A stretch of DNA of 33,742 nt from CAZEDU01 sp964511185. GTDB lineage: Bacteria; Myxococcota; Myxococcia; Myxococcales; Myxococcaceae. Below, one piece after another: positions 8,154 through 15,802 of this stretch. Numbering within the stretch: the stretch's first letter is position 1; every line of letters begins with the position of its first letter. Below the pieces are notes generated by a model. The model saw only the letters and a program-made list of their open reading frames with translations. It did no database searches and was not told where the DNA came from. The position numbers and the translations under genes are program-made. The stretch spans positions 1 through 33,742 of the forward strand of contig CAZEDU010000050.1 in NCBI GenBank assembly GCA_964511185.1, read 5' to 3'.

Positions 8154-8163
8154 NNNNNNNNNN
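8154..8163. other. Assembly gap of 10 N
   Basis: Ten undetermined bases lie inside the debranching-enzyme gene. The reading frame on the two sides does not agree across exactly 10 bases, so the gap length is not real. Confidence 0.98.
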
Positions 8164-9477
8164 CGTTCCACTCGGCCCAGCCGTTCGGGAAGTTGCCGAG
8201 CTGGTAGGTGCCCCAGCCGATCGCCCACGGCTCGGCGATGTGCTGCGCGTTCGGCAGCTCAGCCACCGCGCGGCGCAGAATGCCGCGCGGATCTTCCCGC
8301 TCGTACCGGAAGCAGCCTTTCTCGCAGACGTTCCCGAGCACCGGCGCCAAGTCGTAGCGGAAGCCGTCGACGCCCAGCACCTCGTGCCAGTACCGGAGCG
8401 AGCCCACGATCAGGTTGCGGGCGAGCTCGTTCGCGGCGTTGACGTTGCCGCCGATGCCGGTGTGATCGATCGGCCAACGGCCGTCTTCGCTGAGACGACG
8501 TCAACGAACACCTTGATGTCGGCCTCGTGGAACGCGCGGACCATCTCGGTGAACTCACGCGTCGGGCCGCCAGGGCTTTGATCGCACGCGTAGCGGCGAT
8601 CGGGCGCGAAGAAGGCGTAGGTGTTGTAGCCCCAGTAGTTGTCGAACTCCGTGCCGGGGTACACGTCGTTGTTGTCGTTGTTCGTCTCCTGCAGAGGCAG
8701 GAACTCCACCGCGGTGACTCCGAGCTGCTGCAGGTATGGAATGCGCGCGATGGCGCCTCGGTACGTGCCGCGGCAGCTCGCGTCTTGCGTCGGGTCGTTC
8801 TTGGTGAGCCCGCGCAAGTGCACCTCGTAGATGAGGTCGTCTTTGAACGCGCGGGTCGGCCGCGGTCCGACGTCGTATTGCTCGTCGAGGAGGACGATTC
8901 CCTTGGGCGCCACGGGCCCGGAGTCGCGAAGCCGCTGCTCGCCGGCCTCGTAGAACCCCCAGTCCATGTTCACCGGGCTCACCGGGTCATGGGAGAGCTC
9001 GCGCGCGTACGGATCGAGGAGCAACTTGTTGGGATTGAAGCGATTGCCCTGGCCGTCCACGTCGGAGACGAAGCCAACCGACGAGCCGGGCAACCAACCC
9101 TCTTCGAACGACCAGTTGGGCCCCCACGCGCGCAGCCCGTAATAGATGGTTTCGGTGAGCCCGGCGCGGACCAAGTCGAGCCGCGAGAGGGTGATCTCCC
9201 AGAGGTCGCAATCGGAGTGGGGCTCGAGCGCGCGGCGCAACGACACGCTCGGTCCTGTCGGTTCCGCGTAGAGCCACAGCTCGATGCGCGTGGCTCGCGT
9301 CGAACGAACACGCACGGTGAGCCCGTGTTGATCGATCGACGCGCCGAGACCTTCGGCGTCGGGATGCCCGCTCGGGTGGGAAGGATCGCCTTCGAGCGAA
9401 GGCGCGGGTGACGTCTCGCGTGAGCAACCGATCAGAAGAACGAGAAAGCCGCAAAGAAGCGCGCGCATGGACGACAT
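8164..9477 (-). pseudogene. Isoamylase-like debranching lipoprotein, N-terminal part with frameshift/deletion
   Basis: The start is ATG 9477, chosen because GAGG lies 6-9 bases upstream and a lipoprotein signal follows (LLIGC, Cys18). The enzyme is therefore exported and lipid-anchored. A CBM48-like N-terminal beta domain is followed by the GH13 barrel (LIYEVHLRGLT, VEFLPLQET). Later come the nucleophile region (GVDGFRYDLAPVLGN) and the acid/base Glu region (HIAEPWAIGWGTYQLG). At about 8492 the frame breaks: codons up to FVDVV are in one frame, and SEDGRWPIDHTGIGGN continues in another. Isoamylases have roughly 30-40 residues between these points, including the conserved VYNH region, so a block is missing and the frame shifts. 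This could be a real inactivating deletion or an assembly collapse. The family role is hydrolysis of alpha-1,6 branches in glycogen or starch. Confidence 0.82.
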
Positions 9478-9569
9478 GGCGACCTCGTCTGTATGGGTGG
9501 GGACGCGAACTGTGAGCAAAACGATTCGCCGATTCAACTGACGAAAATGTCACGGGCGCCGCCGCTCCA

Positions 9570-9594
9570 GCGGTGATCTGAAACGGATCACCGC
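9570..9594. promoter_or_regulatory. Perfect inverted repeat between divergent genes
   Basis: GCGGTGATC (9570-9578) and GATCACCGC (9586-9594) are perfect 9-base arms separated by 7 bases (TGAAACG). The element lies 93 bases upstream of the debranching-enzyme ATG (minus) and 136 bases upstream of the coiled-coil gene start (plus). No T-run follows, so an operator for a dimeric repressor is more likely than a terminator. The regulator is unknown. Confidence 0.45.
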
Positions 9595-9729
9595 GGGCGC
9601 AAAGACACTTTGCAGTCGATGCGCTGCCGTCACGCGCTCGCCGGACTGTCCACCGCCGGTCGACGACAACTCGAGCGGAGGCTGCGCGACAAATGGAGCG
9701 CTGTCACCACTTCGCTGGAGCCCCTTCCG

Positions 9730-10470
9730 ATGCCCGTTGACGCACTGACTTCCCGGTCCCGCACGACCACCCGCCGCGCCACTTCGCTTCCGCCTGCCAC
9801 GATCGCGAAATATCGCGCCACCTTCGAGCTGCGCGCGAAGCTGCAGAATCAGCTCGATGAGATGACGGCGCAGCTCAAGAAGACCGACTTCGCCGGCAGG
9901 TTTGGGCTCGCGCCCGAGCGAAAGGCGATGAACGAGAAGATCAAAAAGCTGCAGCAGCAGATCTATGCGGCCAAGGACGATCGTCTTTATGCCTCTTCGC
10001 AGCTCCGAAGGACCGACGCTCGATTCCGCGGGTGGGAGCGTGAGTACGCGCGTCTGCAAAGGGCCCGCGCGATTCTCCCGCCGCTGATCGAGCTCGCGGA
10101 GATGGCGAAGAAGGCACAGACGCGAGAGAACATCGAGGGAATCGTCAGCGGCCTCGCCGTTGGAGCTGCGATCGTGGCAGACGAAGCCCTGGTGAGTCAG
10201 GGGTATCTCCCGGACATTCCCTCTTCCGGACCAAGAACGGAGTGGCCTCGGAGCAGCCGGCGACAAATCTCAGTGCACGAGATCGACGACTTGGTGAAGG
10301 GCATCAAAGAGGTCGATCAGGAAGCGGTCGATGCGCACCGCCATCACAAATTCGGTTCGCTCAAGAAGGATCTCCAGAAAGGTCTGACCCGGGTCGAGGC
10401 GAACTTCCGCCTGGTGCGCAAACAACTCCTCGACGCGATGGACGGGTATACCGCGGCGCTCATCCGGTAA
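9730..10470 (+). CDS. Hypothetical coiled-coil protein
   Basis: I do not recognise a family. The 246-residue product is strongly helical: LQNQLDEMTAQLKK, MNEKIKKLQQQIYAAK and LKKDLQKGLTRVEANF look like coiled-coil segments in the first and last thirds. Between them is a small hydrophobic stretch (IVSGLAVGAAIVADEAL, about 140-157). No signal peptide is visible. The start ATG 9730 is preferred because GGAG lies 9 bases upstream; a longer frame from 9610 adds Arg-rich sequence of poor coding character. By eye the base composition is less GC-rich than the neighbours, a possible sign of acquisition. It ends 8 bases before the convergent SafE-type gene and stands alone on its strand. Confidence 0.7.
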   Translation: MPVDALTSRSRTTTRRATSLPPATIAKYRATFELRAKLQNQLDEMTAQLKKTDFAGRFGLAPERKAMNEKIKKLQQQIYAAKDDRLYASSQLRRTDARFRGWEREYARLQRARAILPPLIELAEMAKKAQTRENIEGIVSGLAVGAAIVADEALVSQGYLPDIPSSGPRTEWPRSSRRQISVHEIDDLVKGIKEVDQEAVDAHRHHKFGSLKKDLQKGLTRVEANFRLVRKQLLDAMDGYTAALIR

Positions 10471-10478
10471 TGCGGGCT

Positions 10479-11126
10479 TCAGTGCGCGTGCGCGGCGTTG
10501 AGCAGCGGCCGCAGCGCGACCCAGACGCCCAGCGCGATCCAGAGGCCGCCTTGAAGCCAGGGGGGCACGGCCCTGAGCTGGAGCGCGCGCGCCCCGAGCG
10601 CCGGCGCCACGAGCCCCGGCGTGGTCGCCGCCCAGAAGGCCGCCATCACGAGCGCCCCGCTCATGGGCGCGCCGGTCGACGCCGCCAGCATCCACGCGGG
10701 AATCAACATCCCGCAGGGGAGAATGCCGGTCGCCAGCCCCAGCCCGATGCCTCGCCGCGGAACCATGGCGCTGATCCACGCCATGGCCGGACGCAGCCGG
10801 GCGGCCCCGCGCGCCAGCGGCGCGGCGCTCCACCAACCGAGCAGCACGCCGCCGCGCACGATCGCGAAGACCGCGACCAGGCCCATCGCGGTCCACTGCA
10901 CCGCGTCCACCGGCAGCCGGCACAGCGCGTGTGCCCCGAGCGCGCCCATCAACGCGCCGACCAACGAATACGAGAGCAGCCGGCCCCCCAAGTACCCGCC
11001 GAGCGATGACCAGGCGACGGCGCCGCCCCGCGTGGCGCCCGCGACCACGAGCGGGCCGCACATGCCGGCGCAGTGCAGGCTGCCCAAAAAGCCGGTGACG
11101 AGGGCGGCGCTCAGCGCGGCGATCAT
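10479..11126 (-). CDS. Sulfite exporter TauE/SafE family (SafE-type) membrane protein
   Basis: A 215-residue polytopic inner-membrane protein. It begins MIAALSAALVTGFLGSLHCAGMCGPLV, whose GxxHCxGMCGP motif is the hallmark of the SafE-type/cbb3-associated branch of the TauE family. A second signature, GLATGILPCGMLIPAWM, lies near residue 125 with a conserved-looking cysteine. About six hydrophobic segments are visible. The start ATG 11126 overlaps the CcoI stop (ATGA). In many proteobacteria a gene of this type follows ccoI in cbb3 oxidase clusters and is thought to act in copper delivery or metal handling for oxidase assembly; that role is inferred here. It is the last gene of the oxidase operon. 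Confidence 0.88.
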   Translation of the reverse strand: MIAALSAALVTGFLGSLHCAGMCGPLVVAGATRGGAVAWSSLGGYLGGRLLSYSLVGALMGALGAHALCRLPVDAVQWTAMGLVAVFAIVRGGVLLGWWSAAPLARGAARLRPAMAWISAMVPRRGIGLGLATGILPCGMLIPAWMLAASTGAPMSGALVMAAFWAATTPGLVAPALGARALQLRAVPPWLQGGLWIALGVWVALRPLLNAAHAH

Positions 11127-13198
11127 GGCCGCTCCTCTCGGAGGCTTACCTGCTGCGCGAACGCGAGCGTGAGCAGCGAGGAGGTCAACATCGACAAGCC
11201 CGCCCAGACGGGGCGCAGGTGCCCGGTGGCCGCCAGCGTGACGAAGACGAGGTTGTAGGCGGTCGACACCGCGAGGCTCGTCTGGATGATCGACATCGCG
11301 CGCCGCGCGAGCCGCAGCGTCCACGGCACCAACCGCAGGTCAGGCTTCAGCAGCACGACCTGCGACATCCCGCGGGCCAGGTCGGACCCGCGCTCGACCG
11401 CGAAGCTGGGCACCGAGGCGAGCGCCGGCGCGTCGTTCACGCCGTCGCCGACCATCGCGACCTCGTGGGCGACGGCGCGGAGCTTCTCCACTTTCTGTTG
11501 CGGCGAGAGCTCGGCTTCGATCTCGACGCCGAGCTCTTCGCCCAGCCGCCGGGCGCCGCGCGCGGTGTCTCCCGTCAACACGCCGAGCGTCAGCCCATCG
11601 GCGCGAAGCGCCTCGAGGGCCTCCTTCGCCTCGGCCCGCGTCGCCTCCTCGAGCTCGAAGCGCGCCAGCACGTCTTGCTCCAGCGCCAGGTAGACGCGGC
11701 CCTCGGCACCGAGCGAAGCGGGGAGGGGAACGTTCGCGCTCTGCAGGAGGCGGCGCGAGCCCAAGCGAAGGACGCGGCCGTCGGGCAACCGCCCCGTGAC
11801 GCCCAAGCCGGGCTGCGCGCTCGTCGTCAGCGCCTCGCGCGCGGCGCCGGCCCAGGTGCGCAGCGCGCGGCCGACCGGGTGCGGGTTGTCGCGCTCGAGC
11901 GAGGCGACCCAGCGCCGGACGTCGGCCTCGCGCGCGGCGCCTTGCAGCGCCACCTGGGTGACCCGCAGCGCGCCGGTGGTGAGCGTGCCGGTCTTGTCGA
12001 ACGCGACCCGCTTCACCTTCGACAGCGCCTCGAGCGCGCCCGCGCTTCGAATCAGCACGCCTTCTTCCAGCGCGCGCCTCAAGGCCAACCACAGCGTGAG
12101 CGGCGCCACCACGCCATAGGTGCAAGGACACGCCGCCAGCACGACCGCGAGCGACGCGATGACGCCGCGCTCGGGCGACTCTCGGGCGGCCCAGTACGCG
12201 AGCGCCCCGAACGCGACCGCCCAGACCACCGGCACCAGGGCGGCGGCGAAGCGATCCGACCAGCGCTGCACCTGCGCGGTGCTCAGCTTGAGCTGCCGCG
12301 CGAGCGCGCCGAGCTGCTCGAGCGTCGACTCCCGCGCGCTCCGGAGCGCCACGCACTCCACCGCCGTCGAGATCGGCACCGCGCCCGCTGGAATGGGCTC
12401 CCCGGCGCGCACGGTGCGGGGCGACGACTCGCCGGTGAGCACCGAGACGTTCAGCTCGGCTTGAAAGCTGAGCAGCGTCGCGTCCACCGGCACGACCTGG
12501 TCGATGGGAACGCGCAGCTGGGTGCCGGGGACGATTTGAGACGGCGCGCGCAGGACGTACTCGCCGCTCGCCGGATCCAGGCACTCGACCTGCTGCGTGG
12601 CGCCGCTCAACAGCGGCCCGAGCAGCTTGCTCGCCTTGGCGCGCGCCGACGCCTCCAGCATGCGCCCCAACGTCGAGAGCATCAGCGCCGACGTGGCGCT
12701 GTCGAAGTACACGTGCGAGCCGCCGCGCAGGACGGCGTCGAGCGACAGGCCGTACGCGGCGAGCGCCCCCGAGCCGATGAGCAGGTCCATCGTCGGCCGC
12801 CCGCGTCGAATGCCGTCGATGGCGCGACGGATCAGCGGCGCGCCGCACAGGAGCACCACCGGCGTCGACAAGAGGGCCGACGCCCAGCGGTACACCACCC
12901 GCAGCCTCGCCATCTGCGCGTGGTCGGTCGCCCCGTACACGTCCTCCGCGTACAGAAAGAGCGACAGCATCATCACGAACATCGACAGCACCAGGCACAG
13001 CGTCAGCACGCCTTGCAGCCGCGCCTGGCTCTGGTCGGCCTCCCGCGCGATGTCGAACGCGAGCTCGCACCCGAAGCAGCAGTAGCGCTCTCCCGGCGCG
13101 ACCGGCAACCCGCAGTGCCCGCACGCGCCTCGCACGGCCACCGGCGCTGCCACCTGCCCGGCGGCGCCCGTCGTCAGCTCGAGCGAGGGCGCTCCCAT
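11123..13198 (-). CDS. ccoI: Copper-translocating P-type ATPase CcoI, cbb3 oxidase assembly
   Basis: A 691-residue P1B-ATPase. The N-terminus has a Cys-rich metal-site region (C26-x2-C29, then C40, C41, C44) like the putative metal-binding domain that precedes cation ATPases, but no GMTCxxC heavy-metal-associated domain before the first membrane helix (about 62). The translocation motif is CPC at 357-359 (AACPCTYG), the actuator has TGES (255-258), and the phosphorylated Asp is D401 in DKTGT. A PHP-type motif occurs in ERDNPHPVG, and the hinge GDGVNDAPAL is present. It pumps copper across the inner membrane for insertion into the CcoN active site. It sits in the cbb3 operon, overlapping the SafE-type gene. 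The missing HMA domain is notable. Confidence 0.93.
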   Translation of the reverse strand: MGAPSLELTTGAAGQVAAPVAVRGACGHCGLPVAPGERYCCFGCELAFDIAREADQSQARLQGVLTLCLVLSMFVMMLSLFLYAEDVYGATDHAQMARLRVVYRWASALLSTPVVLLCGAPLIRRAIDGIRRGRPTMDLLIGSGALAAYGLSLDAVLRGGSHVYFDSATSALMLSTLGRMLEASARAKASKLLGPLLSGATQQVECLDPASGEYVLRAPSQIVPGTQLRVPIDQVVPVDATLLSFQAELNVSVLTGESSPRTVRAGEPIPAGAVPISTAVECVALRSARESTLEQLGALARQLKLSTAQVQRWSDRFAAALVPVVWAVAFGALAYWAARESPERGVIASLAVVLAACPCTYGVVAPLTLWLALRRALEEGVLIRSAGALEALSKVKRVAFDKTGTLTTGALRVTQVALQGAAREADVRRWVASLERDNPHPVGRALRTWAGAAREALTTSAQPGLGVTGRLPDGRVLRLGSRRLLQSANVPLPASLGAEGRVYLALEQDVLARFELEEATRAEAKEALEALRADGLTLGVLTGDTARGARRLGEELGVEIEAELSPQQKVEKLRAVAHEVAMVGDGVNDAPALASVPSFAVERGSDLARGMSQVVLLKPDLRLVPWTLRLARRAMSIIQTSLAVSTAYNLVFVTLAATGHLRPVWAGLSMLTSSLLTLAFAQQVSLREERP

Positions 13199-13207
13199 CG
13201 CGTCCGC

Positions 13208-13420
13208 CTACTTCCCCACGTTCATCCAGGCCCGCAGGTCCGGCAGCACGTAGAGCAGGTGGTACGTGGCGTAGGCGATGAGGAGCACCAGCCACGCGCC
13301 CACCACGTACAGCGGCACGCGGCGCGCGTCGCCGTACGTCATGCGGGTCGAGCGGTGCTCGCTCTCGGACAGCGGGGGATGCTCCGCGTCCAACTTCGGG
13401 TCACTCTCCGCGGCGCTCAA
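13208..13420 (-). CDS. Small single-TM protein of the cbb3 operon, TTG start
   Basis: A 70-residue protein with a polar N-terminus (about 35 residues) and one hydrophobic helix (VPLYVVGAWLVLLIAYATYHLLYVL, 35-59). The start is TTG 13420, supported by GGAGG six bases upstream; the first ATG would remove much of the polar N-terminus. It overlaps the end of the CcoS-like gene by 20 bases and ends 9 bases before ccoI. It is not clearly CcoQ or CcoH. Its position and topology suggest a small accessory subunit or assembly helper of the oxidase. Homology was not recognised. Confidence 0.7.
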   Translation of the reverse strand: MSAAESDPKLDAEHPPLSESEHRSTRMTYGDARRVPLYVVGAWLVLLIAYATYHLLYVLPDLRAWMNVGK

Positions 13421-13727
13421 GCTCGGCCTCCATTCGCAGAAGCGAATTCTTCGAGTTCTCCACGTCGTGGAACTTGCCGGTCAGAAAGCTCCACACGAGC
13501 AGCGCGAGCCACCCGGCGGCGACCGCGAAGTAGACGGTCACCGGCACGTCGGCGAAGCCCTGCACCTCTTCGCTCGTCAGCGTGAAGAGGAACTCGGCGA
13601 TCTTGTAGACGAACGCCGTCCCCGCCCCCAACCCGCCCAGGATCATCGACGTCCACAGGATGATCTTCCCGCGCCTGCTCAAAGGGGCGCGATCGGGGAA
13701 CTGCTGCTCCAGCTCTGCGCTGCTCAT
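13401..13727 (-). CDS. Two-TM protein with CcoS-like C-terminus
   Basis: A 108-residue membrane protein starting at ATG 13727, which overlaps the CcoO stop (ATGA). The first helix is at about 20-45 (IILWTSMILGGLGAGTAFVY). The second, at about 63-82 (VTVYFAVAAGWLALLVWSF), is followed by LTGKFHDVENSKNSLLRMEAE. That tail matches the CcoS pattern of one helix followed by a (R/K)xGQFDDLExxAxR-type sequence, as in the cbb3 maturation protein CcoS (usually 45-60 residues). This looks like a CcoS-like protein extended by an extra N-terminal helix. CcoS is needed for heme/Cu insertion in cbb3 oxidases. Assignment rests on the tail pattern and operon context. Confidence 0.75.
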   Translation of the reverse strand: MSSAELEQQFPDRAPLSRRGKIILWTSMILGGLGAGTAFVYKIAEFLFTLTSEEVQGFADVPVTVYFAVAAGWLALLVWSFLTGKFHDVENSKNSLLRMEAELERRGE

Positions 13728-14341
13728 GGGGCCGCTCCTTGCTGCGCGAGCGCCTCGGGCGTGGCCCAGCTGCCGAGCCACTGCACGTAGGCGATCATCG
13801 CGATGCCTCTCTTGTTGGGCTGCTCGCCGTCGAAGAACCACGGGTAGCGCGGCATCACGGTGGACGGCACCACCGCCGGCGGGTCGTAGAAGTGCGCCAC
13901 GTGCCAGTCGTTGCCGTGCTTGCCGGCCTCGCGGATCAGGTCGGGGCCCACCCGCCGCGTGCCGAACAGGTGCGGCAGGAACATCTCGTTCATGTACTCG
14001 GCCGCCCAGCTCACCTTGCCGAAGCGAATGTCCTCGTTCGACACCGGGCGGATGAACTGCGAGTGGCAGTGCCAGCACGCCTCGGCGATGTACGTGTCCC
14101 GCCCGAGCTTCAGCGCCTCGCGGAACGCGGCCGCGTTCGGCTCTCCGTAGTACTTCTTCATCTGCGCGGGGTAGCGCCGCGCGAGATCCAGGAACTCTTC
14201 GCTCGGCGCGGTGACGATCTCGTCGAGCTTCTTGTACGGGATCTTCGACAGGTGCCCCAGCGGCAGCACGCCGCTCAAGATCCCGGCGAGCGCGAAGCAG
14301 CCCAGGCCCGCGACGAAGAGAATGACCTTCAGCTTTTCCAT
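13724..14341 (-). CDS. ccoO: Cytochrome cbb3 oxidase subunit II (mono-heme cytochrome c)
   Basis: A 205-residue subunit with an N-terminal membrane anchor (VILFVAGLGCFALAGILSGVL, 6-26). One c-type heme site, C89-W-H-C92-H93, is present, with a likely axial Met at 163 (STVMPRYPWFF), the typical CcoO pattern. The start ATG 14341 has AAGGA seven bases upstream. It passes electrons from the diheme cytochrome to the heme-copper centre in CcoN. It lies directly downstream of ccoN and upstream of the CcoS-like gene. The spacing between the heme site and the MPRYPW motif fits CcoO/FixO, and confidence is high. Confidence 0.94.
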   Translation of the reverse strand: MEKLKVILFVAGLGCFALAGILSGVLPLGHLSKIPYKKLDEIVTAPSEEFLDLARRYPAQMKKYYGEPNAAAFREALKLGRDTYIAEACWHCHSQFIRPVSNEDIRFGKVSWAAEYMNEMFLPHLFGTRRVGPDLIREAGKHGNDWHVAHFYDPPAVVPSTVMPRYPWFFDGEQPNKRGIAMIAYVQWLGSWATPEALAQQGAAP

Positions 14342-14358
14342 GGCGTGTCCTTTCCTCG

Positions 14359-15786
14359 TCAGCCGATGGCGACCTGCGGGGTGGGCGCGGGAACCGGCGG
14401 CGCCGCGGTGGCCGGCGCGCGCGCGGTCATCCACATGTTGAACGCTTGGAGCAGCTGTCCGCTGATGATCGCGATCCCCGACACCGTGCGGATGTGCCAG
14501 AACGGCATCGAGGCGATGATCGACTGCTCCCAGGGCGCCAGGTTCTGCCAGAGGAAGCCCTGCACCACGCCCGCCACCATCAGGTCGATGAACATCACCA
14601 GCACGCCGACGGTCGACAGCCACCAGTTCCAGTGGTTGAGCTTGGCGCTCCACCACGCGCGGCCGGTCACCTTGGGCCACACGTAGACGATGGCGCCCAG
14701 GATCCACGACGAGAACACGCCGAACATCACCAGGTGCGCGTGGCCGACCACCCAGTCGCTGAAGTGAATGACCTTCTGCACCGTGAGCGTGGTCTGAAAC
14801 GCGCACTGCAGGCAGGTGAGGAAGTACATCACCATGCCCGAGTAGAACCAGCGGATGGACAGGTCGGTGCGCAGCGCGTCGCCGCGGCCCTTGAGCGTCA
14901 TGAAGAAGTTCACGATGACCGTGAACACGACGATCTCGACCGCGATGGTCGACATCACCGCGCCGTACTGCGCGTACATGGGGATCGGGCTCCAGAAGAA
15001 GTGGTGCACGCCGTTCAACGGGTAGAAGAAGGCGAGCCCCCAGAAGCCGACGAGCGAGAGCGTGTGGCTCCACACCGGCTTCTTCAGAAGCACCGGCACG
15101 AAGTAGTACATCATTCCCCAGCCGAGCGGCGTCACCGTCAGCCCCACCAGGTCGTGAATGAACAGGCCGGTCACCGCCGCGCCGCCCGCGCCGGGCACGA
15201 AGTACTGCGGCACGAAGTTGCCCATCGCGTAGGTGAGCGGCAGCCACACCAACATCGCGGAGAAGTACCAGAGCGTCACGTAGAGCGGCTTGCTGCGCGC
15301 CTTGACGATCGGCGCGGCGATGTTCAGCGCGAGCAGCCCGGCGCCCACCAGCACCAGGGGATCGACGAACGTCGGCGTCTCTCCCCACTCGATCGCCTGC
15401 GCGTGGCCGAACAGGATGCCGCCCGCGGCCAAGCCGACGATCAGCTGCCACGCCCAGAAGATGAGCCACGACAGCTTCACGTCGAGCACGCGGAAGCCGG
15501 TGATGCGCGGGACGATCCAATAGAGGAACGCGATGAAGCAGTTCATCAGGAAGCCGTAGGCGACCCCGTTCGTGTGGATCATCCGCACGCGCCCGGGCGA
15601 GAGCAGCTCCACGCCGGGGAACGGGTAGAGGCGGCTGAACTGCAGGGCGTAGAAGAGCCCGGCGAACAGCGCGACGAAGAAGAAGACGAAGCCGGCGATG
15701 AGGTGCGCCTTGACGAGCTGCCGGTTCACCAGGGGCAGCTCGCTCGAGCTCGGAGAGGCGGCGAGGGTGGCGGTCGCGGTGGTCAT
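14359..15786 (-). CDS. ccoN: Cytochrome cbb3 oxidase subunit I
   Basis: A 475-residue heme-copper oxidase catalytic subunit with about twelve helices. His71 (HTNGVAYGF) and His351 are candidate low-spin heme b ligands, and His349 (GHAHL) the candidate heme b3 ligand. The Cu_B site has His211, His261 and His262. Tyr255 lies 44 residues after His211, the spacing of the cross-linked His-Tyr pair in cbb3 enzymes. These features identify the C family of oxidases, which reduce O2 with high affinity in the inner membrane. The operon also supplies CcoO, a diheme cytochrome, a CcoS-like protein and CcoI. No FNR-type box was found just upstream. The C-terminus is a Pro/Ala tail. Confidence 0.95.
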   Translation of the reverse strand: MTTATATLAASPSSSELPLVNRQLVKAHLIAGFVFFFVALFAGLFYALQFSRLYPFPGVELLSPGRVRMIHTNGVAYGFLMNCFIAFLYWIVPRITGFRVLDVKLSWLIFWAWQLIVGLAAGGILFGHAQAIEWGETPTFVDPLVLVGAGLLALNIAAPIVKARSKPLYVTLWYFSAMLVWLPLTYAMGNFVPQYFVPGAGGAAVTGLFIHDLVGLTVTPLGWGMMYYFVPVLLKKPVWSHTLSLVGFWGLAFFYPLNGVHHFFWSPIPMYAQYGAVMSTIAVEIVVFTVIVNFFMTLKGRGDALRTDLSIRWFYSGMVMYFLTCLQCAFQTTLTVQKVIHFSDWVVGHAHLVMFGVFSSWILGAIVYVWPKVTGRAWWSAKLNHWNWWLSTVGVLVMFIDLMVAGVVQGFLWQNLAPWEQSIIASMPFWHIRTVSGIAIISGQLLQAFNMWMTARAPATAAPPVPAPTPQVAIG

Positions 15787-15802
15787 GTCGTGGTCCTCGT
15801 GG

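Noticed and set aside
9610..9729. N-terminal extension of the coiled-coil gene
   Set aside because: No ribosome site precedes 9610 and the extra 40 residues are Arg-rich; ATG 9730 has GGAG upstream.
11219..13585. 788-codon open frame on the plus strand
   Set aside because: It is antisense to ccoI, very Arg/Gln/Ala-rich and lacks family features; a by-product of high GC. The minus-strand CcoI has all P-type ATPase motifs.
13724..15520. 598-codon minus-strand frame running into CcoO
   Set aside because: The upstream half is antigenic-looking Arg/His-rich shadow sequence over ccoN; CcoO begins at ATG 14341 with its own ribosome site.
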